This document shows, piece by piece, positions 36,758 to 45,586 of a DNA stretch of 64,000 bases. The notes under the pieces were generated by a model. The model saw only the letters and a list, made by a program, of their open reading frames with translations, had not been told where the DNA came from and searched no databases. Both the position numbers and the translations under genes were made by a program. The first letter of the stretch is position 1. Every line of letters begins with the position of its first letter. Origin of the DNA: Candidatus Poseidoniaceae archaeon (GTDB lineage: Archaea; Thermoplasmatota; Poseidoniia; Poseidoniales; Poseidoniaceae); contig JADHSC010000002.1 in assembly GCA_016777125.1 (NCBI GenBank), forward strand, positions 62,001 through 126,000, written 5' to 3'.

Positions 36758-38107
36758 ATGGCGTTCTGTCCACTCGATTATCGATACGGCTGTCAAGAGT
36801 TCAAACACATCTGGTCAGAGCTGGGTCGTCATGAGCGCCAGTTAGAAGTTGAACGAGCCCTCATATGGGCTCACATGCAACTCGGAAGAGTCTCTCAAGC
36901 AGATTATGACATTGTAAAGTCAATTGCCAATCCAACATCGGTTACAAAGGAAAGAGTTTCAGAAATTGAAGCGGAAACGCGACATGACATCATGGCCTTA
37001 ACAAAAGCAATGGCTGAAGCGGCTGGTGAAGCAGGGTGGTGCATCCACCTTGGGGCAACCTCAAACGATATTGTCGATACAGCAGTGGCTCTTCAACTTC
37101 GAGACAGTATTGTTATGCTCAGAGAACAATTATGCCTACTCATTGGTGTTTGTGCCGATGTTGCAGAACGAGAACGAGATACTGTTATGCTTGGAAGAAC
37201 TCATGGTCAAGCAGCAGTTCCAATTACCTTTGGTCTCAAAGCAGCAGTTTGGCTGGATGAATTGAGAAGACAACTTGTAAGACTGGATGAATCTACGCCT
37301 CGTATTGCAGTGGGTAAATTCCTGGGTGCTGTAGGAACAGGTGCTGCTCAAGGAGAAAATGCACGTGAATTACAGCGATTGATTCTAACACACTTAGGAC
37401 TTGGTGTTCCTCTAGCAACAACTCAGGTTGTAGGCAGAGACCGTTATGTTGAATATGTGTCGTGGCTTGCCAATGTTGCTACATCTTGTGAGAAGATTCT
37501 CCAAGAGATACGAAACCTACAACGCTCAGAATTGGCAGAAGCAGGAGAAGGATTTGACGTAAAGAAACAAGTCGGATCATCGACAATGGCGCATAAGAAG
37601 AATCCAATCAAGTCTGAAAACGCTTCTGGATTAGCTCGAATCGTTCGTTCATTCATTATTCCAACCTATGAAAATGCGCTACTTTGGCATGAGAGAGATC
37701 TTGCAAATTCAAGCAGTGAACGATTTACTCTATCACATGGTTCTGCTCTTTGCGAAGATGTCATTGCCAAAACACGAGATGTGTTGACCAATATGTGGGT
37801 CGATGCTGAACGTTGTATGGAGAATATCAAATCACAACGTGGATTGGTTATGGCTGAGAAGGTAATGATCGATTTAGTCGACCATGGTATCGCTCGTGAT
37901 GAAGCACATGAGATTCTTCGTGAAGCTTCGTTTACCGCCGTTGCAAATAAAGAGGAACTCATCGATGTTTGCAGTCGAACACCAGCAATTGTTGCTGCAT
38001 TTAGTGCAGAAGAACTCGAAGCAATGTTTGAGCCTGCAAATCATATCGGTGTCTCTGGAGAAATTGTTGATGAAGCAGTTGAACTTGCTCGTAAGGCAAT
38101 TCAGTGA
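36758..38107 (+). CDS. purB: Adenylosuccinate lyase
   Basis: Enzyme of 449 aa in the fumarase/aspartase superfamily acting twice in purine synthesis (SAICAR to AICAR, adenylosuccinate to AMP). It starts FCPLDYRYG, has the substrate segment HLGATSNDIVDTA near 90, GRTHGQAAVPITFG, and the signature loop GSSTMAHKKNPIKSE near residue 275. Length is normal. The last seven bases overlap dph6 on the opposite strand. Confidence 0.96.
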   Translation: MAFCPLDYRYGCQEFKHIWSELGRHERQLEVERALIWAHMQLGRVSQADYDIVKSIANPTSVTKERVSEIEAETRHDIMALTKAMAEAAGEAGWCIHLGATSNDIVDTAVALQLRDSIVMLREQLCLLIGVCADVAERERDTVMLGRTHGQAAVPITFGLKAAVWLDELRRQLVRLDESTPRIAVGKFLGAVGTGAAQGENARELQRLILTHLGLGVPLATTQVVGRDRYVEYVSWLANVATSCEKILQEIRNLQRSELAEAGEGFDVKKQVGSSTMAHKKNPIKSENASGLARIVRSFIIPTYENALLWHERDLANSSSERFTLSHGSALCEDVIAKTRDVLTNMWVDAERCMENIKSQRGLVMAEKVMIDLVDHGIARDEAHEILREASFTAVANKEELIDVCSRTPAIVAAFSAEELEAMFEPANHIGVSGEIVDEAVELARKAIQ

Positions 38108-38757
38108 ACATTTGTTATTGTAAATACGCCGCGTATTGAATCAAACGATGCAGTCCCCTCCACGTGTAAGGTTCGTGGCAAGTGTGGGCCTCCAACTACA
38201 AACGTCTCGTATTCCCCTCCTTCCCCATCGACATTAAACCGATATTTTTCAGAAAGTGATCGAAGTTCTTTGACATTTTCTAAATCCAATATTCTTCCGA
38301 GCCATTGACCATCTAAACCGTCACAAGAAACAGAATTTATCATAATCTTAAATCCATTTTCAATCATCCCATGAAGATGAGAGTAAGGGTCTTGATGCCA
38401 CAGTGGGGAGAACGAATGAATTCCAAGTCGATGAGCCATATTTTCAAGTTTCACCTTTTGGAAATCACTGCGCAAGGCTCCACTGACGATTGCATCAAGG
38501 TTCAATTCCTCCAATACAGTCTCCAAACTTGAAATCTCATTATCAACAGAACCTTCAGCATTGACTGAATACCACTCAACCTGGGCGGCGAGGGCTTGAT
38601 GTTCAACCCATTGCGTGGATGGAACTTGGAACATGTGCGAATCACCGTCTTGGATCTGGACAGTAACTAACGCAACGACATCCCAGCCTCTGCATTGCGC
38701 CCACCACCATGCTGCCGAAGAATCCTTACCACCAGAGGAGAGCACGGCGATGCGCAT
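38101..38757 (-). CDS. dph6: Diphthine-ammonia ligase Dph6 (ATP pyrophosphatase)
   Basis: Enzyme of 218 aa completing diphthamide on elongation factor 2. It starts MRIAVLSSGGKDSSAAWWWA with the PP-loop SGGKDS, then VSGALRSDFQKVKLENM and SPLWHQDP, and ends in the family-specific NVDGEGGEYETFVVGGP. The target, aEF-2 with an intact diphthamide His, is encoded in this window at 49816-52023. It is divergent from the proteasome gene. Confidence 0.92.
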   Translation of the reverse strand: MRIAVLSSGGKDSSAAWWWAQCRGWDVVALVTVQIQDGDSHMFQVPSTQWVEHQALAAQVEWYSVNAEGSVDNEISSLETVLEELNLDAIVSGALRSDFQKVKLENMAHRLGIHSFSPLWHQDPYSHLHGMIENGFKIMINSVSCDGLDGQWLGRILDLENVKELRSLSEKYRFNVDGEGGEYETFVVGGPHLPRTLHVEGTASFDSIRGVFTITNVH

Positions 38758-38889
38758 GGATGAGCGTACAAGTTCAACTTCATGAGATTAAGGGATTCAA
38801 AGCCAAGTGTTCAAATGGGTCCTGTTCTTGGTTTGATTCAAGGGTCGCCTACCCGCACCCTCATAAAGCGTCGACGACGAGAAGGAAAT

Positions 38890-38894
38890 GGTGA
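38890..38894 (+). promoter_or_regulatory. Ribosome binding site fixing the psmA start
   Basis: GGTGA lies four bases before ATG 38899. The open frame extends back to 38782, but that extension is basic and unlike any proteasome subunit. The site supports 38899 as the true start. Confidence 0.7.
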
Positions 38895-38898
38895 GATA

Positions 38899-39621
38899 AT
38901 GCAACCAAGTGGAAGAGGATACGATCACGGAATTACGACATTCAGCCCAGACGGAAGATTATTCCAAGTTGAATACGCACGTGAGTCTGTAAAAAGAGGA
39001 ACAACAACCGCTGGTCTGAAGTTCAAGGAAGGAGTCGTTCTTGTCTGCGACAAGAGAATCTCATCTCGCCTTATCATTCCAGAATCCATCGAAAAGATGT
39101 TTAAAATCGATGAACACATTGGTGTCGCAACATCCGGGCTCGTAGCTGATGCTCGACAACTCGTTGCTCGTGCACGTGTTGAATCTCAAATCAACAGAAT
39201 CACGTACGCAGATACTGTCCCAGTTGACGTATTGGTCAAGAAATTATGTGACTTCAAGCAATCATTCACACAATACGGAGGGTCACGACCTTTCGGAACT
39301 GCCCTACTTCTTGGTGGCGTTGATGATGAAGGAATTCATCTCTACGAAACCGATCCATCTGGTGCTTACCAATCATACCATGCAGGTGCAATTGGTAGCA
39401 ACAGGAACACAGTTATCGAATATTTCGAAAAGAACTGGAAGGCTGGCATGACACTCAATGCTGCTATGAAGATGGGATTAGAAGCACTTCGTTCAGCAAA
39501 CGATACTGAACTCAACCGTGAAGCGGTTGAAGTTGTTGTCATTGATGGAGATGGATACAGAATCCTCGACCGTGGCGAAGTTACAAAGCAACTAGACAGA
39601 CTCAAGCCTCTAGAAGACTGA
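38899..39621 (+). CDS. psmA: Proteasome alpha subunit
   Basis: Outer-ring subunit of the 20S proteasome, 240 aa. It starts MQPSGRGYDHGITTFSPDG, with the gate motif YDxxxTxFSPDGRLFQVEYA typical of archaeal alpha subunits. Further features: GVVLVCDKRI, IGVATSGLVADARQLV and YGGSRPFGTALLLGG. The alpha subunit has no catalytic threonine. It opens the proteasome/exosome super-operon, with SBDS 50 bp downstream, a gene order widely kept in archaea. Confidence 0.96.
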   Translation: MQPSGRGYDHGITTFSPDGRLFQVEYARESVKRGTTTAGLKFKEGVVLVCDKRISSRLIIPESIEKMFKIDEHIGVATSGLVADARQLVARARVESQINRITYADTVPVDVLVKKLCDFKQSFTQYGGSRPFGTALLLGGVDDEGIHLYETDPSGAYQSYHAGAIGSNRNTVIEYFEKNWKAGMTLNAAMKMGLEALRSANDTELNREAVEVVVIDGDGYRILDRGEVTKQLDRLKPLED

Positions 39622-39671
39622 AAACAGGTAGGTTCATTGGGACCTTGCTCCATCGTCCAATTGGTGGAACC

Positions 39672-40358
39672 ATGGTAAGCCTCGATAATTCCGTTCTTGC
39701 TCGCATAGAAAAGGGTGGAAAGCGCTACGAAGCTCTTGTCGATCCAGACCAGATTGAAGAGTGGAAAATAGACCCATCCAAATTCGACCTTGACGATATT
39801 ATGGCTATGGATGAAATATTCCATGATGCTCGAAGTGGTGAAAGGCCAACTGAAGAAATACTCATGAAAACATTCGATACACTCGATGTTGGAAAAATCC
39901 TCATGATTATTCTCAAAAAGGGAAGTATTCAGCTTACAACTTCCCAACGAAAAGCACGTGTTGCAACAATGCGTCAACAGATTATTCATCACATCCAAAC
40001 ACAAGCGATCGACCCGCGTTCAAAATCCCCCCATCCGAGAACTCGCATCGAACTGGCTTTGGAAGAATCAAAATACACTGTTGACCCTTTCAAGCGTTTA
40101 GAAGATCAAGTGAAAGATGCTATTGCTAAACTAAAACCACTGATTCCACTTAGTTTTGAATCCTTACGTTTGGCATTCCGTATCCCAGGCTCCTCTTATG
40201 GAAGCGTGAGTAACCTTTTGAGGTCCTATCAACAAAAAGAAGGATGGCTTGAAAATGGAGATTGGGCATGTGTCGTCGAGATACCTGCTGGAATGAAAGG
40301 AGACCTCATTGGTCAAGTTTTGAAGCGGGCATCAGAAGCAGAAGTCAAAGAATTGTAA
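39672..40358 (+). CDS. sdo1: SBDS family ribosome maturation protein
   Basis: Archaeal orthologue of the Shwachman-Bodian-Diamond protein, 228 aa, which helps release aIF6 from new 50S subunits. It starts MVSLDNSVLARIEKGGKRYE and has VDPDQIEEWK, FDTLDVGKILMIILKKG and LTTSQRKA. An upstream in-frame start at 39645 exists, but ATG 39672 has GGTGG just before it and matches the family start. It sits between psmA and rrp4. Confidence 0.94.
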   Translation: MVSLDNSVLARIEKGGKRYEALVDPDQIEEWKIDPSKFDLDDIMAMDEIFHDARSGERPTEEILMKTFDTLDVGKILMIILKKGSIQLTTSQRKARVATMRQQIIHHIQTQAIDPRSKSPHPRTRIELALEESKYTVDPFKRLEDQVKDAIAKLKPLIPLSFESLRLAFRIPGSSYGSVSNLLRSYQQKEGWLENGDWACVVEIPAGMKGDLIGQVLKRASEAEVKEL

Positions 40359-40419
40359 CACAGGCTCAGGGGTGTCCTTTATCATGGGATGTCCAGTGGC
40401 CGGGACTGGAGAGAAAAGA

Positions 40420-41106
40420 ATGTCCGAAGGTCAAGTTGGCGCCGAGCAGCGCCTAGTGACCCCGGGAATGGTCATCGGACCATCCACCGGGAAGCACGCA
40501 GGTTCTGGTGCAATAGCACAGAACGAAGAATTCATCGCAACCCGTCTTGGGTGGCTTAACGAACAGAACGATGTCGTATCAGTTCGTCCAATTAACAGCG
40601 CATACATGCCACGATCAGGAGACTTGATTGTAGGTGTTGTTGCAGAAGTAAGAAACAACCTTTGGTTCTTCGACGTTAACGGACCGTTTCAGGCACTTCT
40701 GCCTATGTCTCTCGCCCCTTGGAAAGTTGAATTCGGATCAACCCGACAACACCTTGGAATCGGAGACGCAGCACTCGCTCGTGTCCAGGAAGTTGATGAG
40801 GCCCACAACATGGTCCTTACAATGAAGGGCATTGGACTACGCAGACTCAACGAAGGTTGCGTTATTGCTATTCCAGTCAATCTCATCGATACACTTCGAG
40901 GAGAAAACAATTCAATGGTTAGCAGAATCAGAGACTTATCAGATTGCCGAATTATCGTAGCAGATAACGGTAGAGTTTGGGTCGATGGAGATGCTGACAA
41001 CATGTTCACAGTACGTGGACTGATACAAACACTGGTCGATGAAGGCCACATGAACAATTTCGAAGATGCAGTACATGCACTAGAACAACAACGAGGTGAA
41101 AACTAA
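40420..41106 (+). CDS. rrp4: Exosome subunit Rrp4
   Basis: RNA-binding cap subunit of the archaeal exosome, about 228 aa. It has an N-terminal strand domain (RLVTPGMVIG), an S1 domain (PRSGDLIVGVVAEVRNNLWFFDVNGP as two adjoining conserved stretches) and a KH domain (NSMVSRIRDLSDCRIIVADNGRVWVDGD, likewise). GTG 40372 is possible; ATG 40420 gives the normal start. Its TAA overlaps the ATG of rrp41 by one base, so translation is coupled. Confidence 0.95.
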   Translation: MSEGQVGAEQRLVTPGMVIGPSTGKHAGSGAIAQNEEFIATRLGWLNEQNDVVSVRPINSAYMPRSGDLIVGVVAEVRNNLWFFDVNGPFQALLPMSLAPWKVEFGSTRQHLGIGDAALARVQEVDEAHNMVLTMKGIGLRRLNEGCVIAIPVNLIDTLRGENNSMVSRIRDLSDCRIIVADNGRVWVDGDADNMFTVRGLIQTLVDEGHMNNFEDAVHALEQQRGEN

Positions 41107-41834
41107 TGGGAGGATATGGAGACGTCAAGCTATTGCGAGACGATGGAAAAAGACTAGACGGACGCACAGTAGATGAAATGCGTCCAGTATCGATTGAAGC
41201 AGGTGTATTACCTGCGGCTGATGGTTCAGCCATGGTAACCCATGGACTGAATGTTGCAGTCGCTGCAGTATATGGGCCAATGGAAGCACATCCTCGTAAG
41301 ATTCAACGACAAGATCGTGCAGTTATTGACGTACGATACAACATGGCTCCGTTCTCAACTGGAGATCGTATCAGGCCTGGATTCAATCGACGTTCTCGTG
41401 AAATTTCCAAGGTAACAGCAGAAGCGCTTGAATCTGTTGTTCTTGTTGAGCGTTACCCACGTTCAAAGATTCGAGTTGAAATTGAAATTCTTGCTGCTGA
41501 AGCAGGAACTCGATGTGTTGGCATCACCGCAGCAGCAGTTGCATTAGCCGATGCAGGTATTCCAATGCGTGACATGATTGTCGGTGTTGCTTCAGGAAAA
41601 ATCGAAGACACCGTTGTCCTCGATTTGGACAAAGCAGAAGACAACTATGGACAAGCGGATCTACCAGTTGGAATTCTTCCGAACACTGGAGAAATTGCCT
41701 TCTTGCAAATGGATGGAGACCTCTCTATTGAAGAGTTTAATCTTGCAATGGAATACAATTTCAAAGCGGCTTCTGAGATTCATGAACTCATGGTTGATGC
41801 GCTTAAGCGTCGTTATGAACGAGGTGATAACTGA
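41106..41834 (+). CDS. rrp41: Exosome subunit Rrp41 (catalytic RNase PH-like)
   Basis: Phosphorolytic subunit of the exosome ring, 242 aa. It starts GGYGDVKLLRDDGKRLDGRT, has GSAMVTHGLNVAVAAVYGP, the phosphate-binding arginines around RFNRRSRE (here FNRRSREISKVTA) and the Asp-containing GIPMRDMIVGVASG. Rrp41 carries the active site, in contrast to Rrp42. Start and stop overlap with rrp4 and rrp42 by one base each. Confidence 0.96.
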   Translation: MGGYGDVKLLRDDGKRLDGRTVDEMRPVSIEAGVLPAADGSAMVTHGLNVAVAAVYGPMEAHPRKIQRQDRAVIDVRYNMAPFSTGDRIRPGFNRRSREISKVTAEALESVVLVERYPRSKIRVEIEILAAEAGTRCVGITAAAVALADAGIPMRDMIVGVASGKIEDTVVLDLDKAEDNYGQADLPVGILPNTGEIAFLQMDGDLSIEEFNLAMEYNFKAASEIHELMVDALKRRYERGDN

Positions 41835-42619
41835 TGGTTGAACTTGTACCTACACTCTTGCGCCAAGAACTTGAACGACTCGCAGCAGAGAATCAGCGAA
41901 TTGACGGACGTGGACAATGGGATAGCAGAGATGTATCCCTTGAAGTTGACTGCCTCTACAATGCTGAAGGATCCGCAAAGGTTGTTTGGGGAGACACCAT
42001 CATCTATGCTGGTGTAAAATTCGAAATTAGAACCCCTTGGCCAGACCGACCGACACAAGGTTCCTTGATGTGCGGTGCTGAACTCCGACCTGTTGCTCAC
42101 AGAAAGTACGAGCCGGGCCCACCATCTCCTGAATCCATTGAATTGGGTCGAGTTGTTGATAGAGGAATCCGTGAATCGGGTTGTATCGATATGGAGAAAC
42201 TCTGTATCGTTCCTGGAGAGAAAGTATGGGGTGTCATGATCGATATTCACGTACTCTCTGACGGTGGAAATATCTTCGATGCTGCTGGACTTGCTGCGAT
42301 TGCTGCATTGCGAACTGCAGTTGTTCCTGCTGAACGATTTGATGTTGGTGAAGATCATCGACTCTTGGTCAACGGCTCTCCAATTATGGCATCGTTCACT
42401 CGAGCTGGCGGAAGATTCGTTTACGACCCATCTGAAGAAGAAGAATTAGGCGGAGATGAGCGAATCCACATCACTCTCGGTGATGAGGGACACCTCCATT
42501 CTCTACAGAAGGGACTAAGAGGAGTGTTCACTCCGAGCGAATTTGCAGAGATTCTTGCGGTCGCAGAGCAGAAGTGTACTAAACTACGAGAAATGGTTGC
42601 AGAAAAGGAGGGGAACTGA
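41834..42619 (+). CDS. rrp42: Exosome subunit Rrp42 (non-catalytic RNase PH-like)
   Basis: Partner of Rrp41 in the hexameric ring, 261 aa. It starts LVPTLLRQELERLAAENQR, followed by RIDGRGQWDSRDVSLEV, and has GSAKVVWGDTIIYAGVKFEI, SPESIELGRVVDRGIRES and DIHVLSDGGNIFDAAGLAAI. The ATG overlaps the TGA of rrp41 (TGATGG). eL43 follows directly, its TTG beginning one base after the rrp42 stop. Confidence 0.96.
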   Translation: MVELVPTLLRQELERLAAENQRIDGRGQWDSRDVSLEVDCLYNAEGSAKVVWGDTIIYAGVKFEIRTPWPDRPTQGSLMCGAELRPVAHRKYEPGPPSPESIELGRVVDRGIRESGCIDMEKLCIVPGEKVWGVMIDIHVLSDGGNIFDAAGLAAIAALRTAVVPAERFDVGEDHRLLVNGSPIMASFTRAGGRFVYDPSEEEELGGDERIHITLGDEGHLHSLQKGLRGVFTPSEFAEILAVAEQKCTKLREMVAEKEGN

Positions 42620-42967
42620 TTGGCTAAGAGAACCCAGAAAGCAAAGGCTACAGCACGATTTGGAGCACGTTACGGTGTTAGCGTACGACGAAATGCAGGC
42701 AGTGCACTCGCTAAGAAAAATGCAAAATACACATGTCCAGTTTGCCATTACCGCAAGGTTACCCGACAGTCCGTAGGAATTTGGTCCTGTGGAAAGTGCG
42801 GACACACCTTTGCTGGTGGCGCATGGGAACCCTTCACACGTGCTAGCGATGCTAATTCACGTATTCTTCGACGATCTGCCGAAGGAGCAACGACTGCTGA
42901 TATGGCATTCATTGCACAACAAGCCGCACTCGACTTCGAGCGTAAGGCATCTGAAGAAGAGGAGTGA
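42620..42967 (+). CDS. rpl37ae: Large subunit ribosomal protein eL43 (L37Ae)
   Basis: Zinc-ribbon ribosomal protein of 115 aa; the family average is about 90 because this copy has a longer acidic C-terminal tail ending ASEEEE. It starts AKRTQKAKATARFGARYGV after a TTG codon and has CPVC...CGKC and the segment GGAWEP. The TTG start is preceded by AGGAGGGG, a very strong Shine-Dalgarno that decides it. The location after rrp42 is the usual archaeal exosome context. Confidence 0.93.
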   Translation: MAKRTQKAKATARFGARYGVSVRRNAGSALAKKNAKYTCPVCHYRKVTRQSVGIWSCGKCGHTFAGGAWEPFTRASDANSRILRRSAEGATTADMAFIAQQAALDFERKASEEEE

Positions 42968-42973
42968 TAACGA

Positions 42974-43240
42974 ATGGCGGAGACGCCCTTTTCACTCGTT
43001 TGCACAATTCAGCGTTCAAATGTGCGTCAGCGCAAAGCAATGCAAGAATCTATGGCGAGTGAGTCTGAAACAACTTCAATTGACGACACTCAATTCAGTT
43101 TCGATTTACACGAAGCAAATGCAAAAGATCTCAGAGCAATGTGGAACACGCGTATTCGTGGACTCATTGCAGCCGATGAAATTCTCAAGGTAATCGAAAC
43201 CGCAGGTTCATCAACCAATAGCGATTCGAATGAATTATGA
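42974..43240 (+). CDS. pcc1: KEOPS complex subunit Pcc1
   Basis: Small dimerising subunit (88 aa) of the KEOPS complex, which makes t6A in tRNA. Characteristic C-terminal helix: LHEANAKDLRAMWNTRIRGLIAADEIL written across the strand-helix junction, equivalent to the usual DLSALRAxxNSxLR pattern. The N-terminal strand is short. Position between eL43 and prefoldin beta matches the conserved super-operon and raises confidence. Its stop overlaps the start of prefoldin beta (ATGA). Confidence 0.8.
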   Translation: MAETPFSLVCTIQRSNVRQRKAMQESMASESETTSIDDTQFSFDLHEANAKDLRAMWNTRIRGLIAADEILKVIETAGSSTNSDSNEL

Positions 43241-43551
43241 GCACCATGGAACAACTCCAAGTTGTCGTTTCCGAAGTACAAAATGCACGCCATCAAGTGG
43301 CCACAGTTCGTGCCCAATTACAAGAACTGAAGACCACAATTGATGCTGTTGAAAAGCATCCAGAAGGCCTATCACTTCATCGACAACTCGGCGGAGTCTT
43401 GGTCGAAGTTGACAATCGCGACGAACTTGTTGAAGAATTGAAAGCCACTCATTCCACACTTTCAGAACATGCAGAGCGTCTCGCAGAGCATGAAGCAAAA
43501 CTTGTAACAGCATATGAAGAACTCAAGAACTCACTTGAGGGAGAAGCTTGA
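43237..43551 (+). CDS. pfdB: Prefoldin beta subunit
   Basis: Co-chaperone subunit (104 aa) that forms the hexameric jellyfish-like prefoldin with alpha. Two coiled-coil helices (residues 3-40 and 65-100) flank a beta hairpin with HRQLGGVLVEVDNRDEL, similar to the family motif YRxVGxLLVEVDK. It overlaps pcc1 upstream and the DHH gene downstream by four bases, implying coupled translation. Confidence 0.88.
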   Translation: MSTMEQLQVVVSEVQNARHQVATVRAQLQELKTTIDAVEKHPEGLSLHRQLGGVLVEVDNRDELVEELKATHSTLSEHAERLAEHEAKLVTAYEELKNSLEGEA

Positions 43552-44540
43552 CCTCGCATAAAGAACAACTCGAAGCCATGAAAGTATGGCTTGATAATGC
43601 TCTAGCCGCAGGTGCAGTTCCAGTCGTAACTGGACAGAATGGTGACATGGATACCGTGGGATCAGCAGTTGCGCTGTCATCATACCACTCTGGAATGCTA
43701 TCATGTGGATTACATCTTGGTAGAGTAGCGAAAAAGATGGTTTCAAAATACGATGCTCCATTTCGAAAAATAACAGAAAAAGGAACTGCTTGGCCACAAC
43801 ATATGGGCGGTATCGTAATCGTTGATGCAGGTTCTCCTGATCAGGTGGGATTTGACTTACCAGATGTTCCTTTGCTCGTCATTGACCATCATGCTACCAA
43901 TGGATGGGATCTCAAAGAAGAGGATTTGATGCTGCAATGGGATGTGCGAGCAACAACAGAAATAATTACTCAATTCCTATCGAATCATGCTCCTAATTGC
44001 CTCTCAACGAATGTACGTAAAATGTTACTAGCAGGCCTGATTACTGACACTGGTCGATTCAAACATGCTGATCATTCATCGTTCAACACTGCATCTCTTC
44101 TTCTTGAAGATACCAAAATCGACTATGCTGAATTCTCAGAACATCTCGAAAAAGAACAGACAAACCCGAGCGAACGAGGTAGTTTGCTTCGAGGTATGGC
44201 TCGTTCTAAAATTCATGCAGCAGGAGATTGGTCTCTTGTAACAACGTATGCTGGAACTCTCGAAGGAAGACTTGCCTCGATGCTTCTCGGCGTTGGTTCA
44301 GACGTAACACTGGTTTCACGATTTAGAGATGGCTCTACACGATTGACTGCACGAGCAACGCGTAATGCCACTCTACGTGGAGTACATCTTGGTAAAATTA
44401 TGCAAGCGGTTGCTCAACAACATGGTGGTGAAGGAGGCGGCCATGATGGCGCAGCAGGTTGGACTGGTGAAATCGATCGTATTCGAGCAGAATCGTCCTT
44501 TATTGCGCACCTAACATTACAAAAGGAGTTGAACGAATGA
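43548..44540 (+). CDS. DHH-family phosphoesterase (RecJ-like)
   Basis: Protein of 330 aa with the DHH-DHHA1 order. Motifs: HNGDMDTVGSA equivalent (GQNGDMDTVGSA), VIVDAGSPDQ, the DHH signature LLVIDHHATNG near residue 115, LLAGLITDTGRF, and the DHHA1 glycine motif GGEGGGHDGAAG near 300. These enzymes hydrolyse oligonucleotides, cyclic dinucleotides or nanoRNA using Mn2+. The exosome operon context points to RNA turnover. TTG start is supported by GGGAGA upstream and overlaps prefoldin beta. Confidence 0.85.
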   Translation: MTSHKEQLEAMKVWLDNALAAGAVPVVTGQNGDMDTVGSAVALSSYHSGMLSCGLHLGRVAKKMVSKYDAPFRKITEKGTAWPQHMGGIVIVDAGSPDQVGFDLPDVPLLVIDHHATNGWDLKEEDLMLQWDVRATTEIITQFLSNHAPNCLSTNVRKMLLAGLITDTGRFKHADHSSFNTASLLLEDTKIDYAEFSEHLEKEQTNPSERGSLLRGMARSKIHAAGDWSLVTTYAGTLEGRLASMLLGVGSDVTLVSRFRDGSTRLTARATRNATLRGVHLGKIMQAVAQQHGGEGGGHDGAAGWTGEIDRIRAESSFIAHLTLQKELNE

Positions 44541-45586
44541 GACCAAAAGCTCCTGGATTATTTATTTCGAAATGGCGAGAAGAAGGTCCTGTTGGAATTG
44601 AGATTGCTGAACAATGGCGAGAAGATTCAGGTTGGAATGACTGGATGGCAATCATGGAAGCTGCATTGTATCTTGATGCTGCGGAATTAATTGAACTTAT
44701 CTTGCCAGAACTAACGCCTGCACAACGAGCTACATTCGACCTTGTACGCAGAAGAATGCTTGGAGATACTCGCCTTGAAGAAGCGATTGAACACGCCCTT
44801 ACCGTTTGTAGAACTCCAGATACAAGGGACTTAGCACTCGAAGGAAGGCTTCGTATGGAGCGTGGATTGCAACGTTTCGAACGTGGAGACACTGCTGGTG
44901 CAGAAGAGGACCTAACCTGGGCAGAAACTCGATTGAAATCAGTCTCAAAAGCCAGCAGAGATCATGACTTATCCCTTTTGAATAAAGCAGCATATCATAT
45001 GGCTAATGGTGAAGATTTGATGGCTTTGCAAGTCTATGGTGACATATCACGGAAAGAGAATCATGCTCATGAAACAATCGCTATTTCCAGAATAGGAGCA
45101 ACAAGAATTCATGCCAGATATGGCCATATGTTCGATGCAGCAAGAAATGCGTGGAATGGGCACGGTCATGCTATCTTGGCACAACAACCAACGATGGCCA
45201 TCGAGGCAGGTTCTCTCTTCCTCGACTTAACGATCGACCATCAGGATGAGGAAGCAGTTCGTTTCCAAGATCAGGTTGATGAAGCAAAACCGAGAGATGC
45301 GAGTGAAGTTACACCACCTCTATCAGTCCATCCAGATGATATTAATGGCGTCTTTTCATGGTGCATGGAACGTCTCGATAAGATACCAAATGGAGAAGAT
45401 CGTCCAGACTTAAGAGCGATGGTTATGATGGCTAATCGACTTGGACAATTTGAACAAATGGATTGGCTAGTAACGAAACCAGAACTGGTTCAAGATTCTA
45501 TGCTCGTCGCTGTCATTCTTGGTTGCTCACTGGATGAAAACCAGACAAAAGCATGGACAGAACGTCTCCAAGAATTAATGCCCTAA
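44537..45586 (+). CDS. Helical-repeat (TPR-like) protein of unknown role
   Basis: Protein of 349 aa, almost entirely helical, with paired helices of TPR/SEL1-like spacing (e.g. LALEGRLRMERGLQRFERGD, GAEEDLTWAETRLKSV, LLNKAAYHMANGEDLMALQV). It is the last gene of the exosome cluster and its ATG overlaps the DHH gene stop by four bases. It could be a scaffold for RNA-processing or chaperone factors, inferred only from context. No catalytic motif is seen. Confidence 0.6.
   Translation: MRPKAPGLFISKWREEGPVGIEIAEQWREDSGWNDWMAIMEAALYLDAAELIELILPELTPAQRATFDLVRRRMLGDTRLEEAIEHALTVCRTPDTRDLALEGRLRMERGLQRFERGDTAGAEEDLTWAETRLKSVSKASRDHDLSLLNKAAYHMANGEDLMALQVYGDISRKENHAHETIAISRIGATRIHARYGHMFDAARNAWNGHGHAILAQQPTMAIEAGSLFLDLTIDHQDEEAVRFQDQVDEAKPRDASEVTPPLSVHPDDINGVFSWCMERLDKIPNGEDRPDLRAMVMMANRLGQFEQMDWLVTKPELVQDSMLVAVILGCSLDENQTKAWTERLQELMP

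Noticed and set aside
38782-38898. Upstream extension of the proteasome alpha frame
   Set aside because: Basic sequence unlike the family; GGTGA places the start at 38899.
38758-38898. Possible tRNA between dph6 and psmA (TTCAAATGGGTCC)
   Set aside because: No acceptor or anticodon stems can be built around it.
39366-40004. Reverse-strand frame of 212 codons over psmA and sdo1
   Set aside because: Antisense to two firm genes; composition reflects the complement of their codons.
41813-42358. Reverse-strand frame of 181 codons over rrp42
   Set aside because: Shadow of the exosome gene, Ser/Asn-rich with no motif.
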